Shown here one piece after another: positions 12,009-24,066 of a DNA stretch of 64,000 nt (the first letter of the stretch is position 1; each line of letters starts with the position of its first letter). Origin of the DNA: Apium graveolens (lineage: Eukaryota > Streptophyta > Magnoliopsida > Apiales > Apiaceae); the NCBI RefSeq assembly GCF_009905375.1, contig NC_133647.1:80318442-80382441 (forward strand), given 5' to 3'. The translations under genes and the position numbers were made by a program. Under the pieces are notes generated by a model. The model was given only the letters and a program-made list of their open reading frames with translations. It had not been told where the DNA came from and searched no databases.

Positions 12009-12920
12009 CACCAGTGACGAGACTTGAGAATATTACGACATATCAGACACCTGCTGCACATTACACTTGGAATTGTACTCTAGTAAGATGTGTACAAGTG
12101 TACTCCTGATTGGTGAGTTAAAAGAAGAAGTCAGTGCACCACAGTTCATGGACTTTGCAGCTGCAGATCTATTGGACTATGCAATCTCTTCTTCACAATC
12201 TCACTTCAGGTTGGTATGAACTAGTATACTGCTCAAGCAATCGTCAAGGACATGGTATGGCACTCTAACAGAAGTTATAATTTTATATGAACTAGTAGAG
12301 TCGTCATATTTATAACTATTTTATCACTAAGCACAATTATATTGTTTTATATGTGCAGTGGTATATTGATAATGCAACATAACAATTAGTATCTAAAGTA
12401 CTTGACAAGTATCGGTCAATGATATCTTGTTAACATTATGTTGCAGATATTGGTAAGCTTTTGACATGAATGAGAATTACTTAGACTTTACCCTAAGTGA
12501 TCAATGTTTTATCAAAAACTCATTCATATTAAAAAAAAAACAAAATCAAACTTCTTTCTACATTAGTGATTTCTTATTTCATGTAAAATCTTTTTAAATC
12601 ACTATTGTAAATCATTTTCTCTCTATTACCATATGTTCTGTGTTACAGGTTCAGTCTCCAATGACTTTCTTTCATTGACAGTCATGAGGTTGAAAACCCA
12701 CAACGTCTATCCCAGACTGTAAAGACAAACACAAAAACAGAACCAACCAACACTCTCTTACCACTAAATGTAGTATGAATGAGCGTGAGGGAGATAGTGC
12801 CTTAGTGCACCACATAAGGAAGGTTCTGTAGTCAACCCAGTAGCTCTGTCTCCTACATAGATGAGTAGTATTTAAACCGAGACAACTGCTAGCCCCCATA
12901 CATCTTCTCAAAAAGATGTA
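12009..12920 (+). other. Non-coding interior of the gag-only element
   Basis: No ORF with recognisable protein similarity was seen. The stretch contains an A10 run near 12531. It replaces the pol region of an autonomous relative and may derive from the 3' spacer found downstream of pol in Sireviruses. The minus-strand ORF at 12672-12938 shows no protein features. Confidence 0.5.
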
Positions 12921-13310
12921 ATGGCTGAAAAGGCTCAAAAACAGTTACTAGATTCATTCTCTCAACAGGGTGAGTCTATTGAATTTTGCCTGTCGGCCAA
13001 GGTATCCGATGTAGTGTCACCACTTCAAACATAATCAATTCTTGATGCACAAGGAGAGGTTACACACACAAAGGATGAGTTGACGGAAACAAGAGTTTCG
13101 ACCATTTTAAGGTCAGATTCGATTGTTCAAGGTTCGTTAGTGGACCAATTGCCTTTACAGGTGTTAGGAGAGGATACTGATCCAAAAGCCATATGTCAGT
13201 GGTCAGTGTCTACCTCCCCAGGCTTAAATCCCCTGGATGCATCTGCGGATAGTGGATCTGACATAGGTGCAGATCGGCAACTTGTTGACAATGATTCAGA
13301 TATTACCTGA
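12921..13310 (+). pseudogene. Remnant of the ORF downstream of pol (env-like position)
   Basis: An ATG at 12921 opens a frame of about 37 codons to a TAA at 13032-13034. The same frame then stays open to 13310. The encoded residues are acidic and Ser/Asp-rich at the end. Its place, after pol and before the polypurine tracts, is where Sireviruses carry an extra, sometimes env-like, ORF. I could not identify a domain. It looks like one frame broken by one nonsense codon. Confidence 0.4.
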
Positions 13311-13755
13311 TAAGTCACAAGGAAATGTCTTCACAGACATTAGAAGGGAACTTTGATCCTTATGCTAAATTTGTTGGATCATTGTTTACCTTCCCAGAAT
13401 TCAAATCTGGAACCCTAAAAGGGAAACTAGCAACTTGTAAATTATGACTCAGATTCATCTGACGAGTTTAACAAGGATGGGGATTTGTGAACTCCCATTG
13501 CACCACCTGTGACCTCCTTTAAGGATGGCTAAGGTGATTTTCCTTGCAGGTACAGCTGGATTATGGAGCTATGAGAGAAGAGTGATACACTTGTGAGAAT
13601 GAGTGTAAACACGAGTGGAGAGAAGAGTGAAACACATGTGAGGTACACTAAACAGAATCACACACTCACAGTGAGGTAGAAAGAGAAACTACTTGTTATT
13701 TCTTTTCCAACCAAGTGAAATATGAGAACTCCTTCAGACGACGGCATACATTCCT

Positions 13756-14283
13756 TCTTTAAGGGGGAGATAAAAGCTTAAGAAATAGTTTGGAGGATTC
13801 CTCAACTAAGGGGGAGAAATAGCAGGGAGGAAGAAAAAGATCCTACATGTACACTACACCACACCATTGTTGTTTGTAACTACGGATCCTATTGTACGGG
13901 AGAGGTGGTAAACACAAGGTGATTTTCTGATAAGGGAAGAAGCTGTTAGGGGAGTACCATTGATTTTTATCTGCGGATCCTATTGTACGGGAGAGGTGGT
14001 AAAACGAAGGTGATCTTCTTTAATCAGTTGATTCTCATAGGGGGAGAAGCAAGAGATATGGGCTTCTCAACAGGAAATGTGGTTGTACAAATGAAGATGG
14101 AACTACTTGAAGATATGTTCAGTCTAGAGGAACATCTACTTGGAATCTGGAAAATGTTAAATCTCATCCAGAAATTTTCTGCTATTTACTTTGCATGTAT
14201 GTTTATATCTTTTTCTTATTTGTTAGTTGAGTTATCCTCTAGGTATTTGTGTGTTATTGTCTAACAAACAAATAGGGGGAGAT
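13756..14283 (+). other. Multiple polypurine tracts and short duplication
   Basis: AGGGGGAG-like tracts occur near 13761, 13808, 14038 and 14272; the last lies just before the 3' LTR. Repeated polypurine tracts upstream of the 3' LTR are a known Sirevirus trait. Two copies of a roughly 40-base unit containing 'ggatcctattgtacgggaga' lie at about 13884-13924 and 13975-14015. Confidence 0.7.
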
Positions 14284-15592
14284 TGTAAGTCATATGTCAT
14301 AGCCTATTTGTATATTCGAGGATTCAACTCAACTCAAATAAGAATGTAATAAGTAAATAGTGGATCGACCGTCAGAGAGATCTCGCAAAGTAATATCTGT
14401 CAAAGGATTCAGAGACAAGGTTCATCTACAGACTTGAGGAATTAATTCACTGGAAGAAGTTCAAGAAATTGATCATGCCTCAGTGATATAAGTCAAGATT
14501 GTGGATTTAATCAAGTGACAGAGATCTCGTCAGAGTATCATTAATTACAAGGATTTAATCTGAAGAAAATCAAAGTGTCAGAGTCAAGACATGAAGAAAC
14601 GTCACGGAAGTTAGTCACTCATGAACCAGACAGTACATCGAGTGTCAACGTTGAAGTGGTGGAATTGATTCATAATTTTCAGTGATTTTCAGAAGATTTG
14701 CAAAAGAATGGTTGCTGCTCAAGACTAGAATTAATTCTCTATTAATTAATTAATTCATCTAATTTAATTAAGAAAATAAATTATATCTGTGAAGAATAAT
14801 TTATTTATTAATTGAATTAATTGATTAATTAATTCTGATTTAATTCTAGGAATTTTAGGAATTTTCAGAAGTTTAATTGGATTAAATTCAAGCTTTAAAT
14901 CAGCAAGACAATTGAAAATGAACTAGCATGACAATCAGGATTGTCATACCGATTGTCATGCTAGGCCAAATTCAATTGTTACACCGAAAGTCACTCTAGG
15001 AGGATGATTGTCTTGCTAGTTCATTCTGATTGTCATTCTAGTTCATTCAGATTGTCTTGCTAGTTCATTCAATTGTCCTACCGAAAGTCATACAAGCTTA
15101 AAGGATTGTCATTCCAATTCAATTAAATCAGCTGTTGATAAATAGAAGCAGAAGTCATTTTAACAAAGTGAGAAAAAGACAAGAACAAAGAGCAGCCGCC
15201 TCTGAAAAATATAACATCCTTCATCTGCTTTATTCAAGATCATAATTTCTAGATTGTAATGTTAAATCTAATCCACTAGAAATCTTTATCTTGTTCTTGT
15301 ATATCAATCTAGCGGATTAAAATCCCTAGAACTTAATCTCAAATTGCGTTTAGCATTTGAATCTTTTTATTACAAAAATAGAAAAAGTTCATGTCGAATT
15401 TATTCTAGATTTGTGATAATTAATTTGAGATTAATTCCTTGTAATCGATACAGTTGTTGTAACACCTTTCAAGTTTAATAATATTTTTATTTAACTTGAA
15501 TTTTGTTTCACATTTTTTATTCCGCATTTTATTCGATTATTTGGTAACGTTTGTATTCAACCCCCCTTCTACAAACACATTGGGACCCAACA
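14284..15592 (+). repeat. 3' LTR of the gag-only Sirevirus-like element
   Basis: It is 1309 bp, TG...CA, and appears identical to 8120-9428 over its whole length. It is followed by the AAGTA duplication at 15593-15597. Confidence 0.9.
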
Positions 15593-15597
15593 AAGTA
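15593..15597. repeat. Target site duplication AAGTA (right)
   Basis: It matches 8115-8119. The chromovirus LTR sequence resumes directly after it. Confidence 0.9.
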
Positions 15598-18049
15598 TAA
15601 ACTGTGTTTTATTAAAAAATAAAACTTGATAATGATAGAGCGTGTTGTAAGGATCATTTAGGCGTTTAAATCGCTTGATTTCGATTTACGGTTCAAAGGT
15701 TAGGTCCGTTTTAGTGAAAATGATTTACGTGACAAAAATTACTACGAATTACGAAATTTGGAAGTATAAATGATCGAATTATAATTATTCAAAAATCATG
15801 AAAATTTTATAGAGAGTAAGAAATGGAGTATACTAACTGCCATAAAAATTTCAAGTGAAATATAAATTTTTCAATTTTATAAAAATATCGTAGCCAAGAT
15901 CGCGCGAGTAGAAATCCTTAAGAATCGCAAGAGGAGTAGAGTAATAAAAGCAAACTAAAATAATGGACATAAAGGATCGTGAAAAGAAAACGAAGTTAAT
16001 GACTACTCGTACCTTATTAAAATGACGAGAGTAAAATGAGTCGTGCAAATTGGTTATAAGCATTGTGTATTTATCAAGTGACAATAAATACGATTAGAAT
16101 CTAACAAAACGATAATGTTCTTTATTATAGATTTTCAGACTAACTCGAGAGAGCCCTCCACCTCTAAACACCCAGGCAAGTTTACGAACCCTACTCCATA
16201 TACTTTTGTGTTGTGAAGAGTTAATTTACTGAATTTTGTATAAATGTCATACTTGCCATGATAATAAAATATGAGTTTTTACGTATCGATAATGATTTAG
16301 ATTACGATGAATATATCGTAGAATATTTTAACGCTATTAAATAGCGTGATGTATAAGTTATAAGACCGAGAGCCGATCATCTTTTTATAAAGTATAAACT
16401 CGGGAATCATCCCGGAGATGTTTTAGACAATTAAAGGTCCGTAATTATTTTATTCCAAGGGACTCGATGTTTTCTTGCGAAGTAGTAATTACCTCGAATA
16501 TATTTAAAATAATTTCCAAACATCGTATTCCCTCAACTATATATAATTACTTGAACAATGAATATTATTTAAGATATTCAATTAAAGGGAAGAAGTATTA
16601 TCTGATGATTATTTTATTTTTTTAAACCAATCATTTAATATTTATTAAAGATTAATTAAATTTCTTAACCATAAATTAGTTGAGGAGTATTATTTTAAAT
16701 AATCTTTTAAAAATATAATTATTCGAGGTTTAATTATTTAATAATTATTTTTTAATTATTAAATATTTATTAATTGATTTAATATGATTTAAAAATCCAA
16801 AAATCTACTTTTAAAATATTTTATGAATTACAGAAAATCAGTTCAATACCTTCGGATCATTGAAAAACATTGTCTCGACGCATTTTAAATATTTTGATTA
16901 TAGTGTCAAAAGAAACTCCCCCTTAAATACTTATTTGTGGACAACGGTCAACTCACATTATCTTAGTACTTCCTCCGAAAATCCTCGGAAGTATATATAT
17001 ATACATATATAATATGAGTTGTGCCTATCAACAAGCAAAACACATGAGAAACTTTGATATAGTTCGAGTTCCAAGTATATGATAGGATTCTCTAAAGGAC
17101 AAGGAGGGGTAGACTCTAGTACTTTGTGTACTGGAGCGAGTACTGGTGTATCACATGTAAACATGTAAAGTATGTGGAAAGCCTGGATGTATGTGCCACA
17201 CATAATACGCCCGAATACGGCAAGGGTGACAACTGGATGTATGGGAGCGTCCTTCTACATGTAAAGAACAATAAATATTTACCGTTTTACGACTGATCAT
17301 CGTATCTCGGGGGCTTTGGTGAATGTCCTATTCTTCCAATTCGAATTGAGATGCAATACCATAACCCAAGCCTAGGTTTTGGGTTTATCATTAAGGTATT
17401 TGCAGACTAATAAGTCAATCGAAGAATTATTTTGAAAAGAGGTGTGTATCACTAAGAAAAATTACTTTAACCAAACATATATCCATATATGGATTCAGAT
17501 ATAAATTCTTGTACACTCTTTTCATACTGTCAACTATTATGTTGGGCATTATAGCTCACACTTGTTTTCTTAAAATGACACAACACAACAGTGAACCAAG
17601 ATGCCGGTCAGAAAGCTCACATCCCAAAAGCGAGTAGGAAATGGCCAGCTTTTTCGTATGTTGTATGGTGCAGAGCCACAGGTAGACCATATGAGCTGGA
17701 TTAGTTTTTAATTATTTTTAGTCCGGCTTATATACAAGTATGACTTATGTAAGGTAGTAATGAAGAAATATATATTTGGCCGCCGGTCTAACCTTAAGTA
17801 AAGGTTATACCTATGGTAAGACATAATTACTTTTGGCCTGTAAGAACTATCATCTGGTGGATTTAGAAACTATAGTAATGTTTTATTCGTTTTCAAGACA
17901 ATAACCTGTAAGTGTGTGTGTGTGTGTGTTATTAAGTGTGGGATTGTAGATGTATGAGTATTTATAATATTGTGTAAAGATAAGTGTTTAAACATGATTC
18001 AAGATGGCGTGGCCTCCTAAATTCCTGACCCCGGATTGGGGGCGTCACA
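15598..18049 (+). mobile_element. Chromovirus 3' LTR, right part
   Basis: This continues the LTR interrupted at 8119 and ends in GGGGGCGTCACA at 18049. With the left part it makes an LTR of about 3.7 kb, long but within the range known for Tekay-type chromoviruses. The segment 15598-16607 matches the inverted copy at 1-1450. A (GT)n run is at about 17916-17930. A TATA-rich patch lies near 16995-17012. The small ORFs here are chance. Confidence 0.7.
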
Positions 18050-18628
18050 GTATTCACAAAATATTTGAGAAAATAAAAGATGGTTTTGAAAGAGGTGTAT
18101 ATCACTGAGAAAGTTATTCTCCTAAGTATATAATATTATACGAGAAAATACAATTACATTTAATAGTCATTACTTCAAACTGTTTTATATTATGACTGAG
18201 CATTATTGCTCACTCTTACTTTCTCTAAATATCACAACAAAATTGATAACCAGTATGTAGTTGAGGAAGTTAATCGCCTACAATCACGGGGAGAATTTAT
18301 AGGCCTTCCGTAAAGTCCTTGTAGCTTTGTCTTAGGTGGGCTAGAGCATTCAGATAGGTATAAGATATTTGTAAAAATTATTGTAACTTCATGTAGAGGC
18401 TACAAATAATATTTTGAGATCATGTAAAGTACACTTGAGTTGTAATAACAAATGGTATTTGTTGTACATCATTTCTAAGGATATAACTTGTGTGTGTGAG
18501 AGAGAGGGAGAGAGAGATTAGGGATGTGTGATATGGAATTATTGGATTATTGAGTTAATACAAGTTATACATGATTGAAGTATAGTGTGGCGACCCAGAT
18601 TCCTGACCCCAGATTTGGGGGCCTTACA
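18050..18628 (+). mobile_element. Second chromovirus LTR tail
   Basis: This stretch is a diverged copy of 17430-18049. Shared blocks include 'gaggtgtatatcact', the 'gcattattgctcac' motif, 'cacaaca', and the terminal 'attcctgaccccagatttggggg'. It ends CTTACA at 18628, directly against the coding sequence of the minus-strand Tat element. The order of two LTR ends in tandem suggests one partial LTR was inserted into or recombined with another. A (GA)n run sits near 18495-18515. Confidence 0.65.
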
Positions 18629-20560
18629 TACTTCTTAAATAGTTATCAATCTCAGATAAGGAGAACTTAGATAGGGCATCCGCCATAGTATTTTCCTCTA
18701 TCGGTACGTGCTCCGCATACCATTGATCGACTGAGTCAGTATTCCTTTCACGACTCTCAGGTACTTGGCTGTTATATCATCTTTGGCATTGAACTCTCCA
18801 TAGACTGGGGTAATCACAAGCCTTGACTCTCCACAAACTTTAAAATTCTTGGCCATCACGCCTCTAGCAAAGCCTAAGCTGGCTATCAAATCTTCATACT
18901 CTGCTTCGTTATTCGTTGTTGGGAAGTCCAACTTCAAATTATACTCGAATCTGAACCCATCGTGACTTTGCGAGACTAAGCCTGCAATACTAGATTTTTT
19001 TGAATGCTCCTCTAAAATAAAGAACCTAATAGTCTTTTAGATTCGAGTCTTTGTCTTTCTCTTTTTCATCTCCTTCTAATGTTACTTTCTCGAGCCCCGA
19101 CTTCTTGGTCATTAATGGTGCATTTGACCATGAAGTTTGCTAATTTCTGAGCCTTGATGACTGTTCGAAGCTTGTAATTGATGTCAAATTCACTTAACTC
19201 TATTTCCTACTTAATGAGCCTTTTACTGGATTTTGGGCTGTGAAGGATGTTCCTCAAAGGTTGGTCCTTCAAGACATCGATTTTGTGGGCCTGAAAGTAT
19301 GGTCGCAACTTTCTCGAGGCTATTATCATGGAAAGTGCAAACTTCTCAGCGGTGGAGTAGTTCAAATCCGCTCCATAGAGCACATTGCTCACATAGTAGA
19401 CAGATTTTTGAACCTTCTATTCTTCCTTTACTAGGATGACGCTCACTGCTTGCTTAAAAACCGTGAGGTATAAGTAAAGGATGTCCTCTGAACTTGGTTT
19501 AGCCAACAACGGGGCTTTATTCATGTATTTCTTTAGCAGTTCAAAGGCATCTTGGATCTCAGCTGTCCATTCAAAATTCTCCACCTTATTCAGGGTTTTA
19601 AAAAAGGGTAGGTATTTGTCTCTTGACTTGGAGATGAACCTCCCCAAAGCTGCAATTCTCCTAGTTAGATTTTGAACATCCTTTATGGAGTGTGGTGGCT
19701 CGATGTCTAATATTATTTTGATCTTGTCAGGTTTGGCCTCAATTCCTCTTTTCGAGACCATGTGACCCAAAATATTTCCAGAACCAAAGCCGAAGGCACA
19801 CTTGGCGGGATTTAACATCATCTTGTGGTGCCTCAATACTTCGAATGCCTCTCTAAGGTGATCAATATGTTCGGCCTTCTGCAGTATTTTGACTAACATG
19901 TCATCAACACAGACCTCCATGGTCTTTCCGATCAGATGAGTGAATATCTTATTCACCAATCTTATGGGTGTCGTCTTTGTACAATTTAATTTGATTATAA
20001 TTGCTGAAACCATCCATGAAGCTTATCATTCTATGCCCAGCAGAGGCATCGAACAATGTGTCAATCCTTAGCAGGGGTAGCAATTTTTTGGATATGCCTT
20101 GTTCAGATAAGTGAAATTGATGCACATCCTCCATTTCCATTAGTTTTTTTGACCACCACGGAGTTAGACAAGCATTCGGGGAATTAAACTTACTCAATAA
20201 ATCCAGCTTCTAAGAGCTTCTCAACCTCTTGTTTGATAGTCGTTCAAGTTGGATCAATATTCAACTTATGAGTTATAAGGTTGGGGTCAGTCCCGGATAT
20301 GTCACCCTTTGTCCAAAAAAACATGTCATTGTTCTTTTGCAGGAACTTTATCAATCGGCCCATCAAAATTTTTTCCAAGGATGCTCTAATATAGGTGACC
20401 TTATCTGGGTTTAATGAGTCTAGGGAAATTGGGACTAAGTCCTCAGATGGCTTCCCTCGACGTTCTTCATTCTTGCGGACATCAATGTCTTCTATTGGGA
20501 GGACCTGCCCTGGCTCTATCATGCCTAAGTGCGACCATATAGCAATTTCAAGCAATTTTA
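18629..20560 (-). pseudogene. Tat-type gypsy reverse transcriptase and RNase H (broken)
   Basis: Reading leftward, the frames give the pre-RT region (FLQKNNDMFFWTKGDISGTDP near 20330) and RT with 'GYNQI'-like residues near 20010. The catalytic block VCVDDMLVK (usual Tyr replaced by Cys) lies near 19910, followed by the connection region. RNase H has YGADLNYSTAEKFALSMI and LRPYFQAH near 19300-19370. Further left is a second, archaeal-type RNase H (NNEAEYEDLIASLGFARG near 18860-18910, and a MADALSKF end near 18670), the hallmark of the Tat lineage. Integrase is absent because the element is cut at 18629. Several stops and frameshifts show it is dead. Confidence 0.85.
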
Positions 20561-21180
20561 TGATCTCCTCTTTCTTCTTCGATACCGTTTTTAGTTGGGA
20601 ACTTTAGCACCATGTGGTAGGGTAAGGGAACAGCCTTAAATTCATGAATTCATGTTCTTCCAAGGATTGCATTGTAGGTAAATGCTGCCTTGATAACTGG
20701 AAATTTAATATTCGTGTGACCTTTCTTGGCTATTCTTTAATAGTTATGGGAAATTGAATCGCTCCTTCGAATTGGCACTCCACTTCGTTGAAACCGTAGA
20801 TGGGTTCATCTAAAAGGGTCAGTTACGAGTCACTGTACCCCATCCTGAGAAACGTGTCATGAAACAGAATGTTTACGGAAGCTCCATTATCAACTAGGAC
20901 TTTCTTAACAGGATAATTTCCAATTATCGATGTGATAACTAAATGATCGTCCTGAGGAAACTTCAGACACCTCGAGGTCGGGGTCACCGAATTTAAGTGT
21001 CATCTCGGTTTTAGCACGCTTAGGCGCATCTCTAACTATGCTCATTACCTCTCTGGTATAGGCCTTTCGAGATTTCTTTGCTGTCTAAGCGGCTGTTGGT
21101 CCTGAGATCATGTTGATTACTAGAATTAAGGGTCGTGGCTTACGATCTCGGTTGTTAGCTTCTTGATCATTATCTCTTTT
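20561..21180 (-). pseudogene. Tat-type gypsy protease region (broken)
   Basis: The minus strand reads LVDNGASVNILFHDTF near 20870-20920, which is the Tat aspartic protease active site (D-N-G in this lineage), followed by an MGYSDS-like tail. The frame is broken on both sides. No intact ORF covers the domain. Confidence 0.7.
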
Positions 21181-22800
21181 CTGGCCTCCGCAATCTTCAC
21201 CCTTGGTGAATCTTCCAAACTTTCCTCTTCAGATCAGATACTCAATCTCATTCTTGAGTTGTCTATAGTCGTTAGTGTCATGACCAACATCTTCTCGGAG
21301 TCTCTCCTTGGGCCCTTGGCGGCTTCGACCATCTGAACTCCTTATTCTTCTCGATTTCTAACAAGATTTGGATCCTTAGAGTGTTCAACCTTGCGTACTC
21401 GGTAAATCTCATCCCTTGAGTCTTCTTGGAAGGAGAGTCTGAATTTTTTCTAGTTCAAGGATACATGTCCTCGGTATCGTACTCCTGCTCTATTTTTTGT
21501 TTCTTGTTGCCTGTGGCTTCATTATTTGTAAATTTCTTTTTCATATTTTCCTTGACCTTGATATATTTTTCAGTCCTCTCTTGGAGTTATAACATTCTCA
21601 GGTGGGTGCTTGACCAATGATATCTTGAAGTATTCATCCTTCGTTTCTTGATGCAAGGCTATCAAGGCTACTTTATCATCAAGATTCGGGACCTTCAAGG
21701 TCTCCGTCGACAACCGATTCAGGTATTCTCTCAGGGTCTCCTTTACTCATTATTCAAGGATTATGAGCTAAACATTTTCCATACACTCTTATGTTGATAA
21801 ATTGCTTGATGAAGGTTTAACTTAGATCTTTAAAGGACCCAATCAAGTTGGGGAGCAGACTACTGTAGCGTCTTTGAGCCATGCCAGCTAGGGTTTGAGG
21901 GACGCCCGATACTTAATAGCGTCGTTCATGGGCTGCTACAACAGGGCATTGGAGAATGTTCTCACATGATTCGCGGGATTACCAGTACCATCATATGCCT
22001 TGATGGTGGGCATCTTGAACTTCCTTGAGATATGGACGTTCATAATCTCTTTAGTGAATGTGGGCTTAGGATCATCGGGATCTCCTAGGGGCATTAAATC
22101 AATTGGATCGACCCTTGGGGTAACAACCCTTTACCTTGATGTCAGACCTTCCAGGTCTATAACATGAGGAAAATCCCTTGATCTCACTGTTGGTGTGGGC
22201 CTTGGTGGCTGATGCATCTCCATGTCATGCTTCAACATTTGAATCTCGGCTTCGTGAGCCCTGATCATCTTTTGGATGTCTTGGGGAATCGTCCATTGGG
22301 GCCTTCGAAACTGATGGTGGCCTATTTGTTCAAACTGCTTTCTTGCACGACTCCTCCTTGGAGCGGTCTCCTCTTCCGATAAATCTGAATCTCTCCGAGT
22401 AAGGTCCATAGAAATATCACCCTTTAGGGATAGGGGCCAAGTCACGGATATATTGGGGTGTCTGCTCCTTCTCCTTGGCGTGAGAGGTCAGTCCCTTCAA
22501 CCTTAGGGTACAATGGCATCCTGTAACGGGGGCCTGGGATCACAATCGTTGACATCTCATACCCAACAGGTCGAGCGCTCTATGTCAAATATAGCGGTTG
22601 AAGTTCGTCCTTAAAATCAGATCTTGAATTTGAGAATTTGTCCTTAAAGGTAGAGTTGCGGGCTCAGTTGTTGCCACGGGAGCTCCTCCTTCAAAAGTGG
22701 CGTAGGTTGAGTGTGTTGGCATCTCAATGGTGGATGAGAATATCTCCGATGGAATTGAATCATCAGTTCCATTGTTGTTTCTACTCCGTGTGCTCATCAT
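21181..22800 (-). pseudogene. Tat-type gypsy gag (broken)
   Basis: The Gag start is ATG at 22800 (MMSTRSRNNNG), just inside the primer site. Fragments follow: the charged linker with an 'IRAHEAEIQMLKHDM' helix (22131-22445), and the capsid block ending KFKMPTIKAYDGTGNP near 21990-22060, which is diagnostic of Tat Gag. The zinc-finger region further left is only partly readable. Stops and frameshifts separate the pieces. Confidence 0.75.
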
Positions 22801-22816
22801 GGTTGAAGTTGTCTTC

Positions 22817-22833
22817 CAATAGACGACGCCAAA
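22817..22833 (-). other. Primer binding site of Tat-type element
   Basis: On the minus strand the bases directly after the LTR read TTTGGCGTCGTCTATTG. This is one or two changes from the TGGCGCCGTCTGTGG site usual in Tat elements. Confidence 0.65.
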
Positions 22834-23640
22834 TGTTGTGTAATAAAAATTAGGATTTCATTTGTATTTAATGTTAGGTTTGTTCAGTTTCGATCTTTAA
22901 TGATTGCGCTTGTGTTTGAGACTAAATAATTCTTACAAGATGCCTATGTATCTCTGTGTTGTAGAGAATCAAGTCAAAAATGTAGTTCTAGGTTGAACGG
23001 TAAAACCTTTTATATAAATGTCGAGTCTAGGGTTAGACTTAGATTGGGAAACTTGGTGGACAAGTCTCCAACTTTGATGGTAAAAAGGACTCCCAAAGAC
23101 GATGGATCCCAGATAATTCCTTGCAAGAGTCCGTTTTCATGTTAAACATTGCTTTGGTGTCATTGTGGACCTCGTTTTCAGGTCATCTCAGCGGGCTTAT
23201 CGTGTAACTGATTTTGGACCGTGTACGTCACGACCCACTTTAGCTCGTGGCCGTCACAACTTACTCGTATCACCAAGACTAATATTTACCAGCAACCAAC
23301 TGCAGAATTACGAGACTCCAATAAAGGTCGAATATTTTCTTAAATTTGTAATTGCAACGTTATACTGCCGAATTTATTGTATCCAATCATTGTTGATTAG
23401 ATCGTAGCAAACTCAAAGTTTTATATTAATAAAATAATATATTACTCGAACTTGTTTGTATTTATTTCAATTCCGTATTTTGATCAAGAACTTGTTAAAA
23501 ATCGAATAATTTGTGAGTATTTTATCCAAATCACTCTTTTACGATAATTTGAGTGTATATAAAATAAAACTTGTTATGTAAGATAAACAAAAGTTTGTGC
23601 AATTATACAAAGGCGATGCCCAGAAATACTAATTTTTTAG
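22834..23640 (-). mobile_element. 5' LTR of Tat-type element (outer end unresolved)
   Basis: The inner end is clear: on the minus strand the LTR ends ACACAACA at 22834 next to the primer site. A TATA box (minus-strand TTATATAAAAGG) lies near 23008-23020, as expected for an LTR promoter. The outer end could not be fixed because the partner LTR is missing; 23640 is only where the composition turns strongly AT-rich. Confidence 0.5.
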
Positions 23641-24060
23641 ATAATTTGACCAAATACCACTTTTAAATTTTTTAACCACAAAACACTAGTTTAATATGCA
23701 AAATTTAACATAATTTGAGTTGAAAATCTGACACAATTAAAATGTATATAATCAATTTAAGATGATAAATAAATTACAAATTATCCAGAAATTTAATATA
23801 GATAGTACAAAATATAAATATATCATCAATTTAGATCAATATTCTAAAATTAAGTATATAAATAAACTTTTTTAACTAAATTCTGAGAAAATGAATAATT
23901 AAAAATGAGTTGTAATTATAAATTTATTTTTGTCACATTCTTATCCAAAATATTTTTAGATAAATGAAAAAGCGAAATATTTCTTGAGCTTAATACACAC
24001 ACTCCTCTTTGTAAGTTGTATGTATAATTAACAGTACAAAAACCCTGGCTGTACCTGTTC
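23641..24060. other. AT-rich intergenic stretch upstream of the SWIM gene
   Basis: No ORF or repeat was recognised. It borders the promoter of the next gene. Confidence 0.5.
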
Positions 24061-24066
24061 TATAAA
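24061..24066 (+). promoter_or_regulatory. TATA box of the SWIM gene
   Basis: TATAAA is followed about 30 bases later by a CT-rich start region ('tcatctcattactcat'). A short 5' UTR exon would end at 24124 with the donor AAG|GTACAA, giving a 5' UTR intron up to 25343. Confidence 0.5.

Larger units (their letters stand above)
8120..15592 (+). mobile_element. Young non-autonomous Sirevirus-like Copia element (gag only)
   Basis: This is a complete LTR-to-LTR element of 7473 bp. It has 1309-bp LTRs at each end that look identical, a 5-bp AAGTA duplication, a tRNA-Met type primer site, a long Gag ORF, several polypurine tracts, and no reverse transcriptase or integrase. Protease is only a stub (11796-11970) and the pol region is gone. 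The tail region carries only a broken ORF. Long LTRs, the gag architecture and repeated polypurine tracts point to the Sirevirus lineage of Copia. Identical LTRs mean recent insertion, so its enzymes must have been supplied by another element. Confidence 0.85.

Noticed and set aside
12672..12938. Minus-strand 88-aa ORF inside the gag-only element
   Set aside because: Antisense to the element, no domain, and in a region that is otherwise non-coding; treated as chance.
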